Positions 1-11,639 of a DNA stretch of 64,000 nt are shown here, piece by piece. A program made the position numbers and the translations under genes. The stretch's first letter is position 1, and each line of letters opens with the position of its first letter. The DNA lies in the NCBI RefSeq assembly GCF_023856365.1, contig NW_026042711.1, forward strand, positions 1 through 64,000. The letters are read 5' to 3'. The notes under the pieces are model-generated. The model made no database searches, was not told where the DNA came from, and saw only the letters and a list, made by a program, of their open reading frames with translations. The stretch is from Brienomyrus brachyistius (lineage: Eukaryota; Chordata; Actinopteri; Osteoglossiformes; Mormyridae).

Positions 1-239
1 AAAACAAACTGCAGTGGCAAAACAGTTCTGGCTGCCTGTGCTGCCCTGCCTGCCCGCCCTCCTGCCCATTACGTCCTGCCTGTGCCACCCTCCTGCCTGC
101 CCTCCTGCCTGTTTACGTCTTTCCTGTGTGCCCTGCTGCCAGTTATTCTGTATTTACATCCGGACTTAACTAATTGAACCATATAAACCATATAAATCAG
201 GACTTTGTTAACCTGACTTCTGCCCTGTGGAGGATGGGC

Positions 240-425
240 TCCCCCTTTCACTCTGGTTCCTCCAAAGGTTTCTTACTATGACTGAGTTTATCCTTGCCAA
301 TGTCGCTTTCTAATTTTTCAGGCTAGATCTTGCTCACTGGGACAATTGGGCAGGGACAAAGTAAAGTGCTTTGAGACAATGTAAGGCTATGAAAATGTAC
401 TATACAAAATAAAGTGAATTGACTT
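240..425 (+). repeat. LINE/SINE 3-prime tail of L2 type
   Basis: The segment has the layout of a fish L2-type 3-prime tail: a stretch reading like 'ccttgccaatgtcgc', then 'gctttgagacaatg', then an A-rich end with 'aaataaagtgaattgact'. The same tail appears in reverse orientation at 44.4 kb. No coding remnant is attached here. The family assignment is from recall of fish repeats and was not checked by a search. Confidence 0.6.
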
Positions 426-2272
426 GAGTAATGTGGCACAAAGCAACCCTTCTTTGCCACAGGAAATGTCTGGTGCAATTTCTTTTTTAATTGTACATGT
501 CAATTGCATAATACCCTAAACTAATTCATTATTATTTCTATTATTATCATCATCATCAGTATTTCATTAGTATTCCATGGTATTTAGATTTTTCAGGAAT
601 CAGTGTGTGTACTGTATACTTTTTAATTTATTTGCACTATGTGTAGTGTCTCTGCAGCTGTATATACTTGCTGCATTATGCACAAGAACTTCCCTCAGGC
701 ATCAGTATAGTTAATCAAATGTAATATTTCTTGCTTGTTTATTAAGTTGTTTTAGGTATTTTGTGTGTTCCACTTAATTTAGTGTAATTAGTCCTAGTTG
801 ACTCAGGTTTAGTTAGATTTTTCCTTCTGTTGTTCCTCTGCATCATGCTACTGTCATAAAATTTCAATGTCTTACCTAACTTAAGAGTTTTGTGCATTGT
901 GTTTTGGAGAGAAAGAAATCATTACTTTTTTTCTTTAGATTCATCCACTGATTCTATCACCTATGACACATTCCCCCTGAATATTTGTTTGTTTATTTAT
1001 GTATTTGCTTGGGGGATGGAATTAACAAACAGAAATAACTGAATGAATCAGGGTAGTGAAAAACATTTATAAACTTATCATTTTGGTATTGGTACGATCC
1101 TGTTCTGGTTAGTTAGCCGAGGGAGTAAATCATCCGGAGTTTCATCTCTCAATCTCCTCCTACACCCACTCAGCATCACAGTATGGACTCCCCAATGCAA
1201 CTGATCTGCACGTATTTGTACTCTGGGAGGAAATTGAAGCCCCCATAGGAAAAACTCAAAGCCTACAGACATATGCACAAAACCAGGGGACATGCTCAGT
1301 TCTGCAGGCCTGGAAGTGTGAGAGAAGGCTATTTATTGAGTTTCCCCTCTGCCCCTGGTAAAGATGAAACATGCACAAGTCATTAAACACACATATACTT
1401 ACATGAAAGTCTGACTGATACTGGAGCTTCCAGTGCCCGTAAACCAGGTACTGGGGTACTCCATTTCCTTCTTGATAATTAGCGCCATTGAAAAAAAAAA
1501 CGGTGCCTTTCCTAATATTAACTGACTCTCAGACAAATGTACTGCTTGAAGACCCTGCCACTATTCGCATTTTCCAGCAGGAGTCACAAATCTTCATTGC
1601 ATTCAGTTTATTCTCAGATGAGCTCATGCATGTTTCTATGTGCATCTTTACACTTAAACAAATACAGCTAACCTCTGTTGTTATATTCCATATATATTTG
1701 TCGTGACTGGCCTTTTTTCTCAAATGATGGATTTCTGAAACTAAAACTGACAGTATTCTAAAATATTTATATTGCCACATCATCGACACATGTTCTAATA
1801 TGACATAGCATTCCCCTGGACCATAGTGCGACTTAGAGACAAGATATAACATGCCCTTCACGGTAAAACACTAGATAGGTGCAACACTTAATGTCAACGT
1901 TGTCAATGTCAATGTTGACTTAATGTCAACGTTAAATTCATGGATTCGCAAATTAAGTAACACGGTTACAGTACAAAAACGAGCAGAGCTGTGTATGGCA
2001 TGACTATCTCGCGGCGGCGACAAAATATGCTTATCCTTCTAATTATTCAGAAGAAAATATATTTGCAAGCACAGCCGTTCACGGCTTCCGTACAAAAAGC
2101 TGTCACTACGCTACAGGAAGAATACACGACCAATATAGGATTTACACAAGTCTGCTTCTTTTGTTTTATTTAGTAACAACTTTCACAAAAATTGACAGCA
2201 ATACTGCTAAAAGTGCAGATCTGTTGCCAAATTAAATAAACAAAGAAATTAATCATAAAAATATTCAAAGTA
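426..2272. other. AT-rich stretch, no gene recognised
   Basis: Only short open frames are present and none shows a recognisable domain or codon pattern. Near 1885-1935 a 15-base motif, cttaatgtcaacgtt, occurs twice about 35 bases apart. Nothing else is supportable. Confidence 0.5.
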
Positions 2273-2280
2273 TATACAGC

Positions 2281-2424
2281 CAGGGGCGCCGCTAGCAATT
2301 TTGGGCCCTATGACAAAATATGAGGTTGGGCCCCCCTACCACACCCATTCAGATCTCTGGGGGCCCCTAAAGGGCGTGGGCCCTTAGAATTGTCCCAACT
2401 TTCCCCCCCTTAGCGGCGCCCCTG
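2281..2424. mobile_element. hAT-type MITE, 144 bp
   Basis: The ends are perfect 14-bp inverted repeats (CAGGGGCGCCGCTA at the left and its complement at the right). They are flanked by an exact 8-bp direct repeat TATACAGC at 2273-2280 and 2425-2432. An 8-bp target duplication with CAGGG-type termini is the signature of hAT transposition. The interior is short and non-coding, so the copy is non-autonomous. Confidence 0.9.
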
Positions 2425-2432
2425 TATACAGC

Positions 2433-2995
2433 TAACCATTTCCAATCGAAAAGTACATACAAGTCTCCAATATAAGTTATACAATGGAGCGCAGATAAAA
2501 CTTTTAAATAGTAATTAACCAAACTATATAAAGAATACAAGTTTGAATACAGGTAATTTGTATAAATTTTACTGTGTTCAGACTGAAAAATCAGCACCAG
2601 CCTTACACACATTGCAGTTCTGCTTTTTTCTTCTTTTAGCATAATTACCCGTTTCACGTTCACGAGGCAGAAGATCCCTGCAAATGTGAAAATTCACAAG
2701 TAACAGGCACCATTAACCTCAAGCCATAACAGTCTGCTAGCCTGAACAATAGCAAACTCTATGTATTACCAATTATTACGCAGGTTGTCACTTTATCAAA
2801 TCATGACTGTTACTAAGAAGTGGGAGTGAAACGCGTGTCACGAGATCTCGCGATATTACAACATGACGAGATTTCTCGTTGGAGCGAAAAGCCGTTTCAC
2901 GAATGCGCTGCAAATGAGCTGCTGTAAATATGTCGGCATCTGACTAAATTACTATAGTAGATACCCCAGACACTTTTGAATCTTTTGTGTGTCAG
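2433..2995. other. no gene recognised
   Basis: AT-rich sequence between the hAT MITE and a BED-finger remnant. A CpG-containing patch near 2820-2900 has 'acgagatttctcg'-like palindromic words, but no feature can be supported. Confidence 0.4.
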
Positions 2996-3140
2996 CATTT
3001 CGGGTGCCCGGCGGAAAATATAAATGGCGAAAGGGAGACAGACAAAACACGAACCATCTGTAAGGACTGTAGAAAGCTAATGCCGCACACAGCGGCTAAT
3101 GCTACTACTAACTACTATGCAAAGCCATTTGCAGCACCAT
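2996..3140 (+). pseudogene. BED-type zinc finger fragment of a hAT/ZBED transposase
   Basis: One frame reads H-F-G-C-P-A-E followed about 15 residues later by a C-K-D-C pair. This is the start of a BED zinc finger as found in hAT transposases and ZBED proteins. The second half (the H-x-x-x-H ligands) and the catalytic region are not recognisable downstream, so this is a short relic. The hAT MITE at 2281 lies nearby, but no direct relationship is shown. Confidence 0.5.
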
Positions 3141-4320
3141 CATAGCTCTTTATTTAAATTCACTGCACCGGTGAAGAAAACATTTTTTAAAAAATGTTAT
3201 GTTTATTATTGGGTGCTTTCCACTTCATGCACCCACATACAGCGCTAGCTTAAAGCAATGCATTCTGGTCCTGACGCAATGCATCATGGTTATATTTTTT
3301 ATCGCCCGTTGCATTACGTCACCATGTCACATGGTACCAAAACTCCGCGAGAGCAAGACACATCAGGCAGCACCTCTTAGCAGGCTGCACAGGCTGGATC
3401 CGCCTCCATTACGACACAACTTTGCCCTTATTGGCTTAAGATTTTAGTTACATACATGACGTTTGTATATCTGCTATTTCTCCCGAGAAGCAGGTAAAGC
3501 GGTAACTGCTTTTCAATTAATTTACTTGGTAAAATTAAATTTAAATAAATGATATGAATATTGTAATAGTACTCGTGAGCTTTGTTTGTTGTTAGTTACT
3601 ATAATGTTGCGCTGCTTTATTTGTTTAATCGTCTTGTCTGTGAAGACATTCAAGTTAATCAAATAAGAACTGCACTGTACACTGTACATGACCATAAAAA
3701 CTTTGAATCCTTGAAATAAATGTTTTTGATCTTTTCCTTGGCAGTTATCTTTTTACACAGGGCCTCTATGTACACAATAGTTATTTTTTTCACGACTAAC
3801 AGTATGGATCAGGAGTTGGTTATTGTAAAAGAAGTAATGTGCATGCAGGTGATATTTGTATAGATTTATATTTACCCCTAGGTGATAAGTTTGACAGTCA
3901 TTTCTTTTACCGTTTGGCCTCTCGGTTGAACATAATAGTGGCGCGAGCAGCTCCACTTGGTTTTTTAAAAATACTCAGCCATGAACTTTTGGTGAACTCA
4001 GGTGAATCCCTTCCTTCAGTAGTAAACCTTGGTAGTTTCAGCCGTTTACACATTGTCTCACTAAAAGGTTGATAATATATTTGTCCTTTTACATAGTGAT
4101 AAAATATACGCGATAAAAATGTGAATATTCATAGATTCAGGACTAACAAAGTAGCTAACAGAAACTCAGACTAACAAAAGGTGCAAATACATACTCAGTT
4201 GGTTCCATTGTGTTGATTACATTATAATGTTTACATTGTAATGATTATATCATGGATATTTGGCATACTTTTTATAAAATCGTAATTCTTATATTCTGCG
4301 TTATATAGTGCTAAATAATA
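3141..4320. other. no gene recognised
   Basis: AT-rich sequence with short frames only, and a patch of Tyr/Leu-rich noise near 3840-4070. Nothing could be assigned. Confidence 0.4.
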
Positions 4321-4324
4321 TTCC

Positions 4325-4555
4325 ATAGATGGATGGACTTTATTAATCCCCGTGGGGAAATTGTGTTTTTTATGTCTCCCTCAACTTACTCTTTGTGGAG
4401 TAAGTTGTCCGCGAAGTGCAGCTACCTGTTGGGGCGCCCAGGGAGCTGGGGGTTAAGGGCCTTGCTCAAGGACCCACAGACGTGCTGAGGCTGGGTTAGT
4501 TTCAACTGGTGACCTCATTACAGGCACAAGGACTGACCCCTGCCCCCCAACTGTG
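4325..4555 (-). repeat. tRNA-derived SINE copy
   Basis: The segment starts on the plus strand with 'ctttattaatccccgtggggaaattg' and runs through 'gctgggggttaagggcctcgctcaagg'-like sequence into a tRNA-like part near the right end. A second, better preserved copy is at 28575-28800, where a GGTTCAAACCC B-box is visible on the minus strand. The pair therefore looks like a tRNA-derived SINE family with its tail to the left. Confidence 0.6.
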
Positions 4556-4559
4556 TATG

Positions 4560-5640
4560 AGTAGCATTTATGCTGTTTCTTGAGTGTGAGCTAGTACATA
4601 AACCAGCTAGTGCTCACCATTGCAAAAATACTCTAGCTTTCTGTCATACACATTTTTTTATTTTCTTACATTGTCCGTTTTTGTTCATAGTCTGTAATAT
4701 TCTGAATAACGACAATGTAGAGGAAAAACAGATTAAATTCTCCTTGTTTGTAATTTCCCCATGTAATCCACTGCCTTGTGGTAAGAGGTGCAAAAGTCAG
4801 ACGCGTTGAATGATGAGGATACGATATTGAGTTTAGTTCTTGAGAGGATTTATTCATATGATATTTTAACACACAGTACTTTGAACTGGTTTGTTTGGCG
4901 CAAAAGGGCCGATATGCAGACACCATCACACATGGCAAATACGGTCAATGACTGTTTCACTTTGCACCTTCAGCCCTGAGCCGCGTAATCTCAGCACCTT
5001 TAATAACAACCATTGCTGCCTCCTACAGGTGGGAATACACTTAGACAATAGTAAATATCACTAAGGCAGGCAAGTACCTCTCGTTTCAAGTGTTGCAATA
5101 CTATATAACATTATATTATAAACAATAAATACGAATAAATAAAAACATTAAACAAATAAACATAATCAATAATATTCATGAATAATTATGCTTAATATAC
5201 AAATAAAAGAATAGCTCCTGCAGATGATTTCAGATAACTACTGGAACAATGAGTTCTGGAGGGGAGCAAGCTCTGTTACATGCTATAGAAATGTTGATCT
5301 GATTCCTTTCATTATCAGATTGTTACCACTGTTAAAAACCACAGATATTGTATTCTGATTGTATGCATTTCCTTATTAGGGCATGTCAGTTACTTCTGTT
5401 AAAAAATCCGTTTATTCTGACGTCGTAAATTTCCTGATCAGAGTTTACCCTCTTTAAAGTGATGGAGGTCCACTTGTGCCAAAGATACATCGATATGCAT
5501 ATGAGATTTCGTTTGTGCCAAAAATATGTAAATAGCACACAGTCCATGTCGACTGAGCATGTGACAAAGAATTTTTCTGTGACAATTCTATTTTGTCAAT
5601 GAGTTTGTCTGTGGAGCCCCTGAAGGGACCTAATGGTGTC
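4560..5640. other. no gene recognised
   Basis: AT-rich sequence with overlapping short frames on both strands. Around 5100-5210 it is almost pure A/T. Nothing supportable was seen. Confidence 0.4.
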
Positions 5641-5669
5641 CGCTAATTAGATACCCAGAAATAAACTGT

Positions 5670-5955
5670 GTGGCTCCTGCCCAAGCATTGCTGCCCAAAC
5701 AGCAGCTTCCTCCTTATGCCACCGAGGGAGGAGTAGCCAGTGGTTCCCCTGCCCCTTCCCCTCTCCCCCCTGCAGACGAGGATCATAACCATTCAGCACC
5801 CGACTCTACCTCCTTCTCGGTGAAGAAGTGCCGTGGCGAAACGCTCAGGCAGCAGGACGAGGTAGCAGAAATTCTTGCCCCTATGTTGGTATGTCCAAAT
5901 CCTCAAGGGGGAGATAAGGTTTGCTCATCTGACACTGTAGATGAAGGAGTTGAAC
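5670..5955 (+). other. short proline-rich open frame, unidentified
   Basis: An open frame starts at an ATG at 5670 and runs into the 3-prime end of the CR1 element at about 5953. About 95 residues belong to the pre-existing sequence. They are rich in Pro, Ser and acidic residues, with no motif I recognise. It could be the edge of the retroelement whose gag-like remnant appears on the other side of the CR1 (6946-7165), with CR1 inserted between. That is inference from position and strand only. Confidence 0.25.
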
Positions 5956-6945
5956 ATAAGAACATAAGAACTATACAAACGAGACGAGGCCATTCGGCCC
6001 ATCAAGCTCGCTTGGGGAGAACTAAACTAATAGCTCAGAGTCGTTAAAATCTTATCTAGCTCTGATTTAAAGGAACCCAAGGATTCAGCTTGCACTACAT
6101 TATCAGGAAGACTATTCCATACTCTACACGCTGCGTAAAGAAGTGCTTCCTTAAATCCAGCTTGAAATGTTCTCCCGCTAATTTCCACCTATGGCCACGA
6201 GTTCGTGTATTTAAACTAATGCTGAAGTAACTATTTGGTTGAACAGCATCCAAACCTGTTAGAATCTTATATACCTGGATCATGTCCCCCCTCAATCTCC
6301 TTTGCTTGAGACTGAACAGATTTAGCTCAAGTAACCGTTCCTCGTATGACATTCCTCTAAGACCAGGAATCATTTTTGTGGCCCTACGCTGCACCTTTTC
6401 TAAGGCCACAATGTCCTTTTTAAGATATGGTGACCAAACCTGCACACAATATTCTAGGTGAGGTCTCACCAAGGAATTGTATAATCTTAGCATTACCTCC
6501 CTTGACTTAAACTCCACACACCTGGAGATATACCCCAACATCCTATTGGCCTTTTTTATTGCTTCCCCACACTGGCGAGAATGGGACATGGAAGCATCAA
6601 CATACACACCAAGGTCTTTCTCATGATCAGCTACCTTTATTTCAGTGACACCCATGAAATACCTGTACTTTATATTTCTGCTCCCTAGATGGAGTACCTT
6701 ATATTTATCGACGTTAAATTTCATCTGCCAGGTATCGGCCCAGTCACTAATTAAATCAAGATCCCGCTGTAGCTGCTGAGCCACTAATTCAGTATCTGCT
6801 ACACCACCCACCTTGGTGTCATCTGCAAATTTCACCAGTTTACTGTATATATTGGTATCCATATCATTTATGTAAATTAGGAACAATAGTGGTCCTAAAA
6901 TCGAACCCTGCGGTACCCCACTATGAACGCAAGCCCACTGTGAGT
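5953..6945 (-). mobile_element. CR1 LINE, 3-prime part with reverse transcriptase C-terminus
   Basis: The minus strand encodes the second half of a CR1-clade reverse transcriptase. It begins just before G-V-P-Q-G-S-I-L-G-P, continues to the catalytic F-A-D-D box, then the thumb region with L-G-V-Y-V-D, and the CR1-typical R-P-H-L-E-Y-C-V-Q-V-W and R-R-A-T-K-M-I-P blocks. The frame is about 280 residues and open to near its end. The 3-prime end carries the repeated octamer 'cataagaa' expected of CR1 tails. The 5-prime end is truncated at about 6945, where it abuts gag-like sequence, which fits a 5-prime-truncated insertion. A second, more damaged copy is at 42745-44375. Confidence 0.9.
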
Positions 6946-7165
6946 TGAAGGACATTGCCAGTGACCTGCTGGACCCCAGGCAGAACAGGCCTCACCATGC
7001 GACAGCCCTTCAGAGACTGGTCCTCCTGCGCATGGACTGGGGCATGATGCATCAGTTTAAACAGGAGCCTGGTAAATCCTGCGAGTGCTACACCAAGCGA
7101 CTGATGGCAGCATTCTCCAACTACAGTGGGATGGACTCCACAACGGACCGAGAGTGTATGTGATG
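6946..7165 (+). pseudogene. gag-like fragment of an LTR/retrovirus-like family
   Basis: About 70 codons encode a capsid-like segment (Q-E-P-G-K near 7060, then Y-T-K-R-L-M-A and a D-R-E block). A homologous stretch is on the minus strand at 42130-42740, and its last part is again at 63050-63120. The copy is cut at the left by the CR1 insertion and ends at an in-frame TGA at 7161. Retroviral-type gag is inferred from this periodic Q-E-P-G-K/Y-x-x-R-L layout. It is a relic with no protease or polymerase next to it. Confidence 0.5.
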
Positions 7166-7169
7166 TAAA

Positions 7170-7530
7170 ATACACTAAGATAGGTAAAAACTCTTTTGTG
7201 GACTAAGTAAAACAAACATTTTATGTTCTAGTTTTCTTAAAACTACTGAAACAAATAATTGGCTACACTGCAGTTCCGCTGTTTTGTTTGGCACCCCTGC
7301 ATGTCGTGCATTGTGTGGAAAAAACCTGAAGGCTGAGGAATGTTACGTAACACAGCTAGAATGTAAAAACTCTCTCTGGTGTAATTCACTGCATAAAACC
7401 AATGGTGTTAAGTGTGATGTCTTCTTCATAACACTCCCTGATGTTTGTGTCCGTGACCATGAGATAGGGTGGGCTGCTTTTCTTCCTTCCTTTGACTAGT
7501 ATTCCTCCTAAATTGTTCATCTGTATTTGC
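7170..7530 (+). repeat. segment A of the gag-family repeat
   Basis: Most of this stretch is repeated in inverse orientation at 60725-61025, with the same short reading frame preserved in both (C-K-N-S-L-W-C-N-S-L then a D-H-E-I-G-W run). It follows the gag-like fragment here. At 60 kb it lies next to segment B in the matching order, so it is likely the region downstream of gag in one LTR-element family. The product of the frame, if any, is not recognised. Confidence 0.5.
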
Positions 7531-7560
7531 TGCATTGGTACTTGATGTGCGTGTGCCTTG

Positions 7561-8100
7561 TGTCACGATCGCCATTTAACGGGAGCGGCGGACGGGCAGG
7601 AAACAGGCAAGGCAGGCAGGATACGGGGATTTATTAGGAACACGGGGTGCAGGAAACATCTCACGCAGACGGACTTCAATGACGGACACTGAACTCTAGT
7701 AAGACATGAACTCAAATAGACAGGACTGATTGAAAATAATCGGACACAGCTGGGTACGATCAGGGAAGCACACGTGGATAATCAGGGGGCGTGGCACACA
7801 CGGTGGTCAGACTGTCCGGGACCTCCTCGGGGACTAGGGCAGGAAAGTCTGGAGCTGGGTCAGGGACAGGAGTGGGGCCAGGAACAAGAGCCCCAGGGGG
7901 CACAGTCATTTGAGGCGGAGGGAGCGCCTCGGGCGTGGGCTCTGGGGCCGCAGGGGGCAGCGGAGGCGGCTGCTCAGGAGCTACGGGCAAAGCAGGCGGC
8001 GGCTGCTCGGGCTCTGGGGCCGCAGGGGGCAGCGGAGGCGGCTGCTCGGGCTGCGCAGGAGCTATGGGCGACGAAGGCAACTGCTCAGACGCTGTAGCAG
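7561..8100 (-). mobile_element. fragment of the small proline-rich LTR element
   Basis: The left part (about 7561-7800) is a diverged copy of the 287-bp LTR seen at 52105 and 55046. It starts TGTCACGATCG and shares 'aacatctcacg', 'cacacgtgg' and 'gggggcgtggcacac' landmarks. To its right is internal sequence whose minus strand encodes a P-P-L-P-P-A-A-P-E-P type repeat, as in the complete element. The copy stops at about 8100, where L2 sequence begins, so it lacks the N-terminal coding part and the other LTR. Sense is minus. Confidence 0.75.
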
Positions 8101-8104
8101 GAAC

Positions 8105-8667
8105 CCAGGACTTTATGCTCAGCCCACTGCTGTTAACTCCGATGACTCACAACTGAGCAGCAATGCACATTTCGAATTCCATCATCAACATCAGGCAGAT
8201 GACAAGACTGTTGTGGGTCTCATCAATAAAAACGGTGACTCAGCATACAAAGAGGAAGTGTGATGACTATCGGACTGCTGCAGAGCCAACAACCTGTCTC
8301 TGAATGTTGACCAAAGAGATGGTTGTTGACGTTAGAAGAACACAAAACACAGAGTGACCACTCTCTGCTGCACATCGATGGCTCATCTGTGGAGATCGTA
8401 GAGAGTACCAGATTCCTTGTTGTCCATCTGGCGGAGAATCTCACCAGGTCCTTCAACATCAGCTCCATAGTAAGGAAAGCACAGCAGCACCTCTACTCTC
8501 CACGGAAGCTCAGAAAAGCCCATCTCCCATTCTCACACTCTATTGGGGAACTGTTGAAAGCACCCTGAGCAGCTGCATCACGGTCTGCTTTGAGAACTGT
8601 GTCGCCTCAGATCACAAGTCCCTACAACAGATAGTGATGACAGGTGAGAAAATCATTGGGAGTATCG
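8105..8667 (+). mobile_element. L2-type LINE fragment, left half
   Basis: Translation in shifting frames shows the C-terminal half of an L2-type reverse transcriptase: a degenerate D-D-K/T-T-V-V-G-L-I block near 8200, S-L-N-V-D near 8300, R-F-L-V-V-H-L near 8410, and R-K-A-H-L-P near 8515. Several frameshifts and stops make it a relic. It breaks off at 8667 against the solo LTR and resumes at 9496. Confidence 0.7.
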
Positions 8668-9495
8668 TGTTAGAGAAATATGTACTTTTTTTATCATCAT
8701 TTTGCTAGACGCTTAGAAACAACACCCTGCCGCAGCTTGATCTTAATTGAGCAATAACACGTCTCAAGAACTGTCGCTTGAATATTTCCACCCCATATAT
8801 GGTGACAAACAATGTTCAATGTCAGTTGCATATCCTGTTTGTGTACCTCAATAAAAGACACTGCGAGGGGAGTTACTCTTTCGAAGTTGGCTGAGTTCGA
8901 CTAAGAGGCTGACACCTCGAGGTCAGGACCGGGCTTCCCTTTGTAAGGAAAAGTGGTAAAAATGTCCCAAGGTTCTTGGTTGATCATTTGAATGCAGACA
9001 ATGTTAGGAATTTATGATCATGGGGGAAGCCAGGGAGAGAATGGGGGTTCCAGTTGGCACCACTATGGTGATAAGGATAAGATAAGGTGATAAGAATTGA
9101 ATTACAATGATCATAAAAGTCTCCACCCTGTCCTGTCCCGTCCCTGTCTCAGGATCCTCACACTCCAGGGGGTCACTCTTTATATGTAAATTCACTCACA
9201 ACACCTACACACAACACCTTGGTGGGGAGGGCCTTTTTGGGTATAAAGGGGGGTGAAGAACTGTCTTCAATTTGTATCTGAGCTGCCTTTCAGTACCCGG
9301 TGTGTCTCTACACTGTATTACATTGTATTATTTTTGCTGTTCAATAAACCATCATTTTGCTGAAACTGCGGAGACTCTGCAAGTGGATTCCCTACACCTT
9401 GCAGCAAGTAAAACGTCATCACAGCTGTCTGTGTTGTTCTGTGTTCAGAGACTGGTTTGTTTCCAGCGCATCTTCAGAAGAAGATAACCCTAACA
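8668..9495 (+). mobile_element. solo LTR, 828 bp, inserted in an L2 LINE
   Basis: The ends are TGTTAG and CTAACA, a perfect 6-bp inverted terminal repeat. The flanks are TATCG (8663-8667) and TATCT (9496-9500), a 5-bp target duplication with one mismatch. Within it are a TATA-like GTATAAAG near 9239 and a CAATAAA poly(A) signal near 9341, in the order expected of a plus-strand LTR. The two halves of one L2 reverse transcriptase lie on either side, so the insertion point is independently fixed. No internal region remains, which fits LTR-LTR recombination. Confidence 0.85.
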
Positions 9496-9765
9496 TATCT
9501 CTCCCCTCCATCACAGATATTCACACCACACACTGCATCCGCAAAGCCACCACCATTGTGGATGACCCCACCCACCCCTCACATTATCGTTTCACCCTCC
9601 TGCCTTCTGGAAATAGGTCCCGGAGCATTCGGGCCTTCACAGCCAGACTCAAACAGCTTTATCCCCCATGCCGTCAGACTACTGAACTCTCAGGGACTAA
9701 TCTGATACCACACACACATACACTCATTAACACACTTTATTATTTAACTACTATTTTTTATCTTA
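9496..9765 (+). mobile_element. L2-type LINE fragment, right half
   Basis: This continues the L2 reverse transcriptase broken at 8667: S-L-P-S-I-T-D-I directly after the LTR, then D-P-T-H-P-S-H, L-L-P-S-G and a C-terminal N-S-F/R-L-L type block. Downstream to about 9990 the sequence is hydrophobic-coding T/C-rich 3-prime region without further domain. Confidence 0.75.
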
Positions 9766-10178
9766 TTGTCGCCATGTTTACAGTTACTTTTATTTATTTT
9801 TATTGCTACCTCATTGGACAACCAAACTGCGCCTTCTCAGTACTGGGTTTACTGTGCTGTTTGTGCTCGTTGGTGTCAGTTGTCCTCTCTTTTTGCACTG
9901 TCCTGCAATGTTTGCACAGTTTTTGCTCATTATGCACCATACAGTATGTTGCTAGGTTGGTATGTGTTAGTCTTCTGTTAATTTAAGTAGCACCTTGGTC
10001 CGAGGGAAACAGTTTCTTTTGTAACTGTACTATACTCAACTGTGTAAAGTTAAAAATAACATTAAAGACCTACTTGACTTTTACTGAACAGGTGCTAAAG
10101 TGAAATTACTTGCTTCTGGGAAAGAACTCCAGCTGAAATTCTGTACAACAATTATGGGAGACATATGGGAAGGACGCG
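9766..10178. other. L2 3-prime region and unassigned sequence
   Basis: The open frames across 9766-9986 read as T/C-rich 3-prime untranslated sequence of the L2 copy. Nothing identifiable follows up to 10178. Confidence 0.35.
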
Positions 10179-10406
10179 GTGTCAGACCTGCCCCAGTGGG
10201 ACGAATGTGGTTTTCCTAGTAACAGCAGCTTCAGTCCCAATCAGATAAGCCAGATGCATCTGAAATTAGAGGAACGGGATCAGACTGGTTGCTCAGGGAC
10301 TAATGTGGTAGAACTAAAACAGAGACAAATTGGACGGTGTTTCAATTGTGGGAAAATGAGACAAAGCAGGCAGAGGAGATGCGGGTGGCAAAGAAGCATG
10401 AGATAA
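10179..10406 (+). pseudogene. gag-like fragment with a broken zinc knuckle
   Basis: A 75-codon frame ends with R-C-F-N-C-G-K, the first half of a retroviral CCHC zinc knuckle. The expected G-H-x-x-x-x-C half is absent, replaced by a basic stretch with a later Cys. It is probably a decayed nucleocapsid end of an LTR element. Which family it belongs to cannot be decided. Confidence 0.4.
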
Positions 10407-10860
10407 GGAATGCAGAGAATGTGGATGAGGGTGAGACTCCTGTGAAAACTGTGTATTGAAAATTAGGGCCATAGTATTGTCATCCATCCTGTCAGGGTAT
10501 GGAAATACACTGAGGGTAAATGGCCTAATGCAGGAAGTGTCTTAATCCTATAACATCCAGCTGATTCAGGCTGTGGGGGACAGTGTAGTACTGCACTCTT
10601 CTGGCTGGGACCTTGAATAAATGAATGAATGTTACATTTATACAGCCCTTTTCTAAGATACACAAAGAGCTTTACAGAAGCACTGGGGAGCCACTTCAAC
10701 CCAAACGTGAGGCAGCAGGAGAGGGGGCCCAGGCAGAGAGAACAGCCAACAAGACGGGTGCTTCCACAGACAGGACGGGGGCCCCGGCAGACCAACGCTG
10801 ACGACTCCTGGGACCAAGTCAACAGAGCAGCTGTCGTCATTGTGACTCACCCTCATACAT

Positions 10861-11135
10861 CCATCCATTGTCTAAACCGCTTATGCTACTGGGTCGCGGG
10901 GGGTCCAGAGCCTATCCTGGAAGGATCTGTGCACGAGGCAGGGAACAACCCAGGACGGGGGGGCAGCTCATTGCAAGGCACATTCACACACCATTCACAC
11001 ACACATGCACTCCTACGGCCAATTTAGCAAGAGAGAACATGCAAACTCCCCACACATGTGACCCAGGCGGAGACTCGAACCTGAGTCCCAGTGGTGGGAG
11101 GTAACAGTGCTAATCACTGCACCACCAAGCAGCCC
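10861..11135 (-). repeat. tRNA-derived SINE with 13-bp target duplication
   Basis: On the minus strand the copy starts with a tRNA-like head carrying an A-box-like 'ggtgcagtg' region and B-box-like 'gactcgaac' complement, and ends in an ATGG-type tail at the left. It is flanked by exact 13-bp repeats CACCCTCATACAT at 10848-10860 and 11136-11148, as expected for target-primed insertion. Sister copies are at 37947, 40919 and 47609. Confidence 0.85.
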
Positions 11136-11639
11136 CACCCTCATACATGATTTCTGATTCTTGATTTTAATCCCCTTTTCTGTTTTTGGCAACATATAAA
11201 GTGCTGTGAATGTCACTGTCAGATTGTCATATCATCCTCCAGTTGTCCCTTGTCACCCTGGATGCACATTGAGTGTTTGCTAAATATTTTATCTTGTAGT
11301 GTTCCTGATTTTTTCCTGTGTTTTAATTTGCAGTTCTCAAATTTCATGACTGGCATCCGTGGGGACGATTAATTAAACCTGTTAACTCTGCACTTCAATT
11401 TCAAACTGTTGGTAACATGTGTACATATTTTTGTCTGATCTTTTCACCACCAGGTGGCGATATAGCAACTCCAGAGTTATTGATGGCTAGAACAAAAAAA
11501 ACACAGTAACACAGAGGTGTAGCTAAAAATTCTGGGCCCCTGACAGAATGTCACCTTGCGCCCTCTGTCGAATTTTACATTCTGTGAAAGAGATTTGTTG
11601 AGCCATCTTCCAATGTAATCCAATCCAGCTCTTTATTTG

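Noticed and set aside
11510..11580. Start of a hAT-like MITE (cagaggtgtagcta with 'gggcccctgac')
   Set aside because: No matching right end or target duplication was found.
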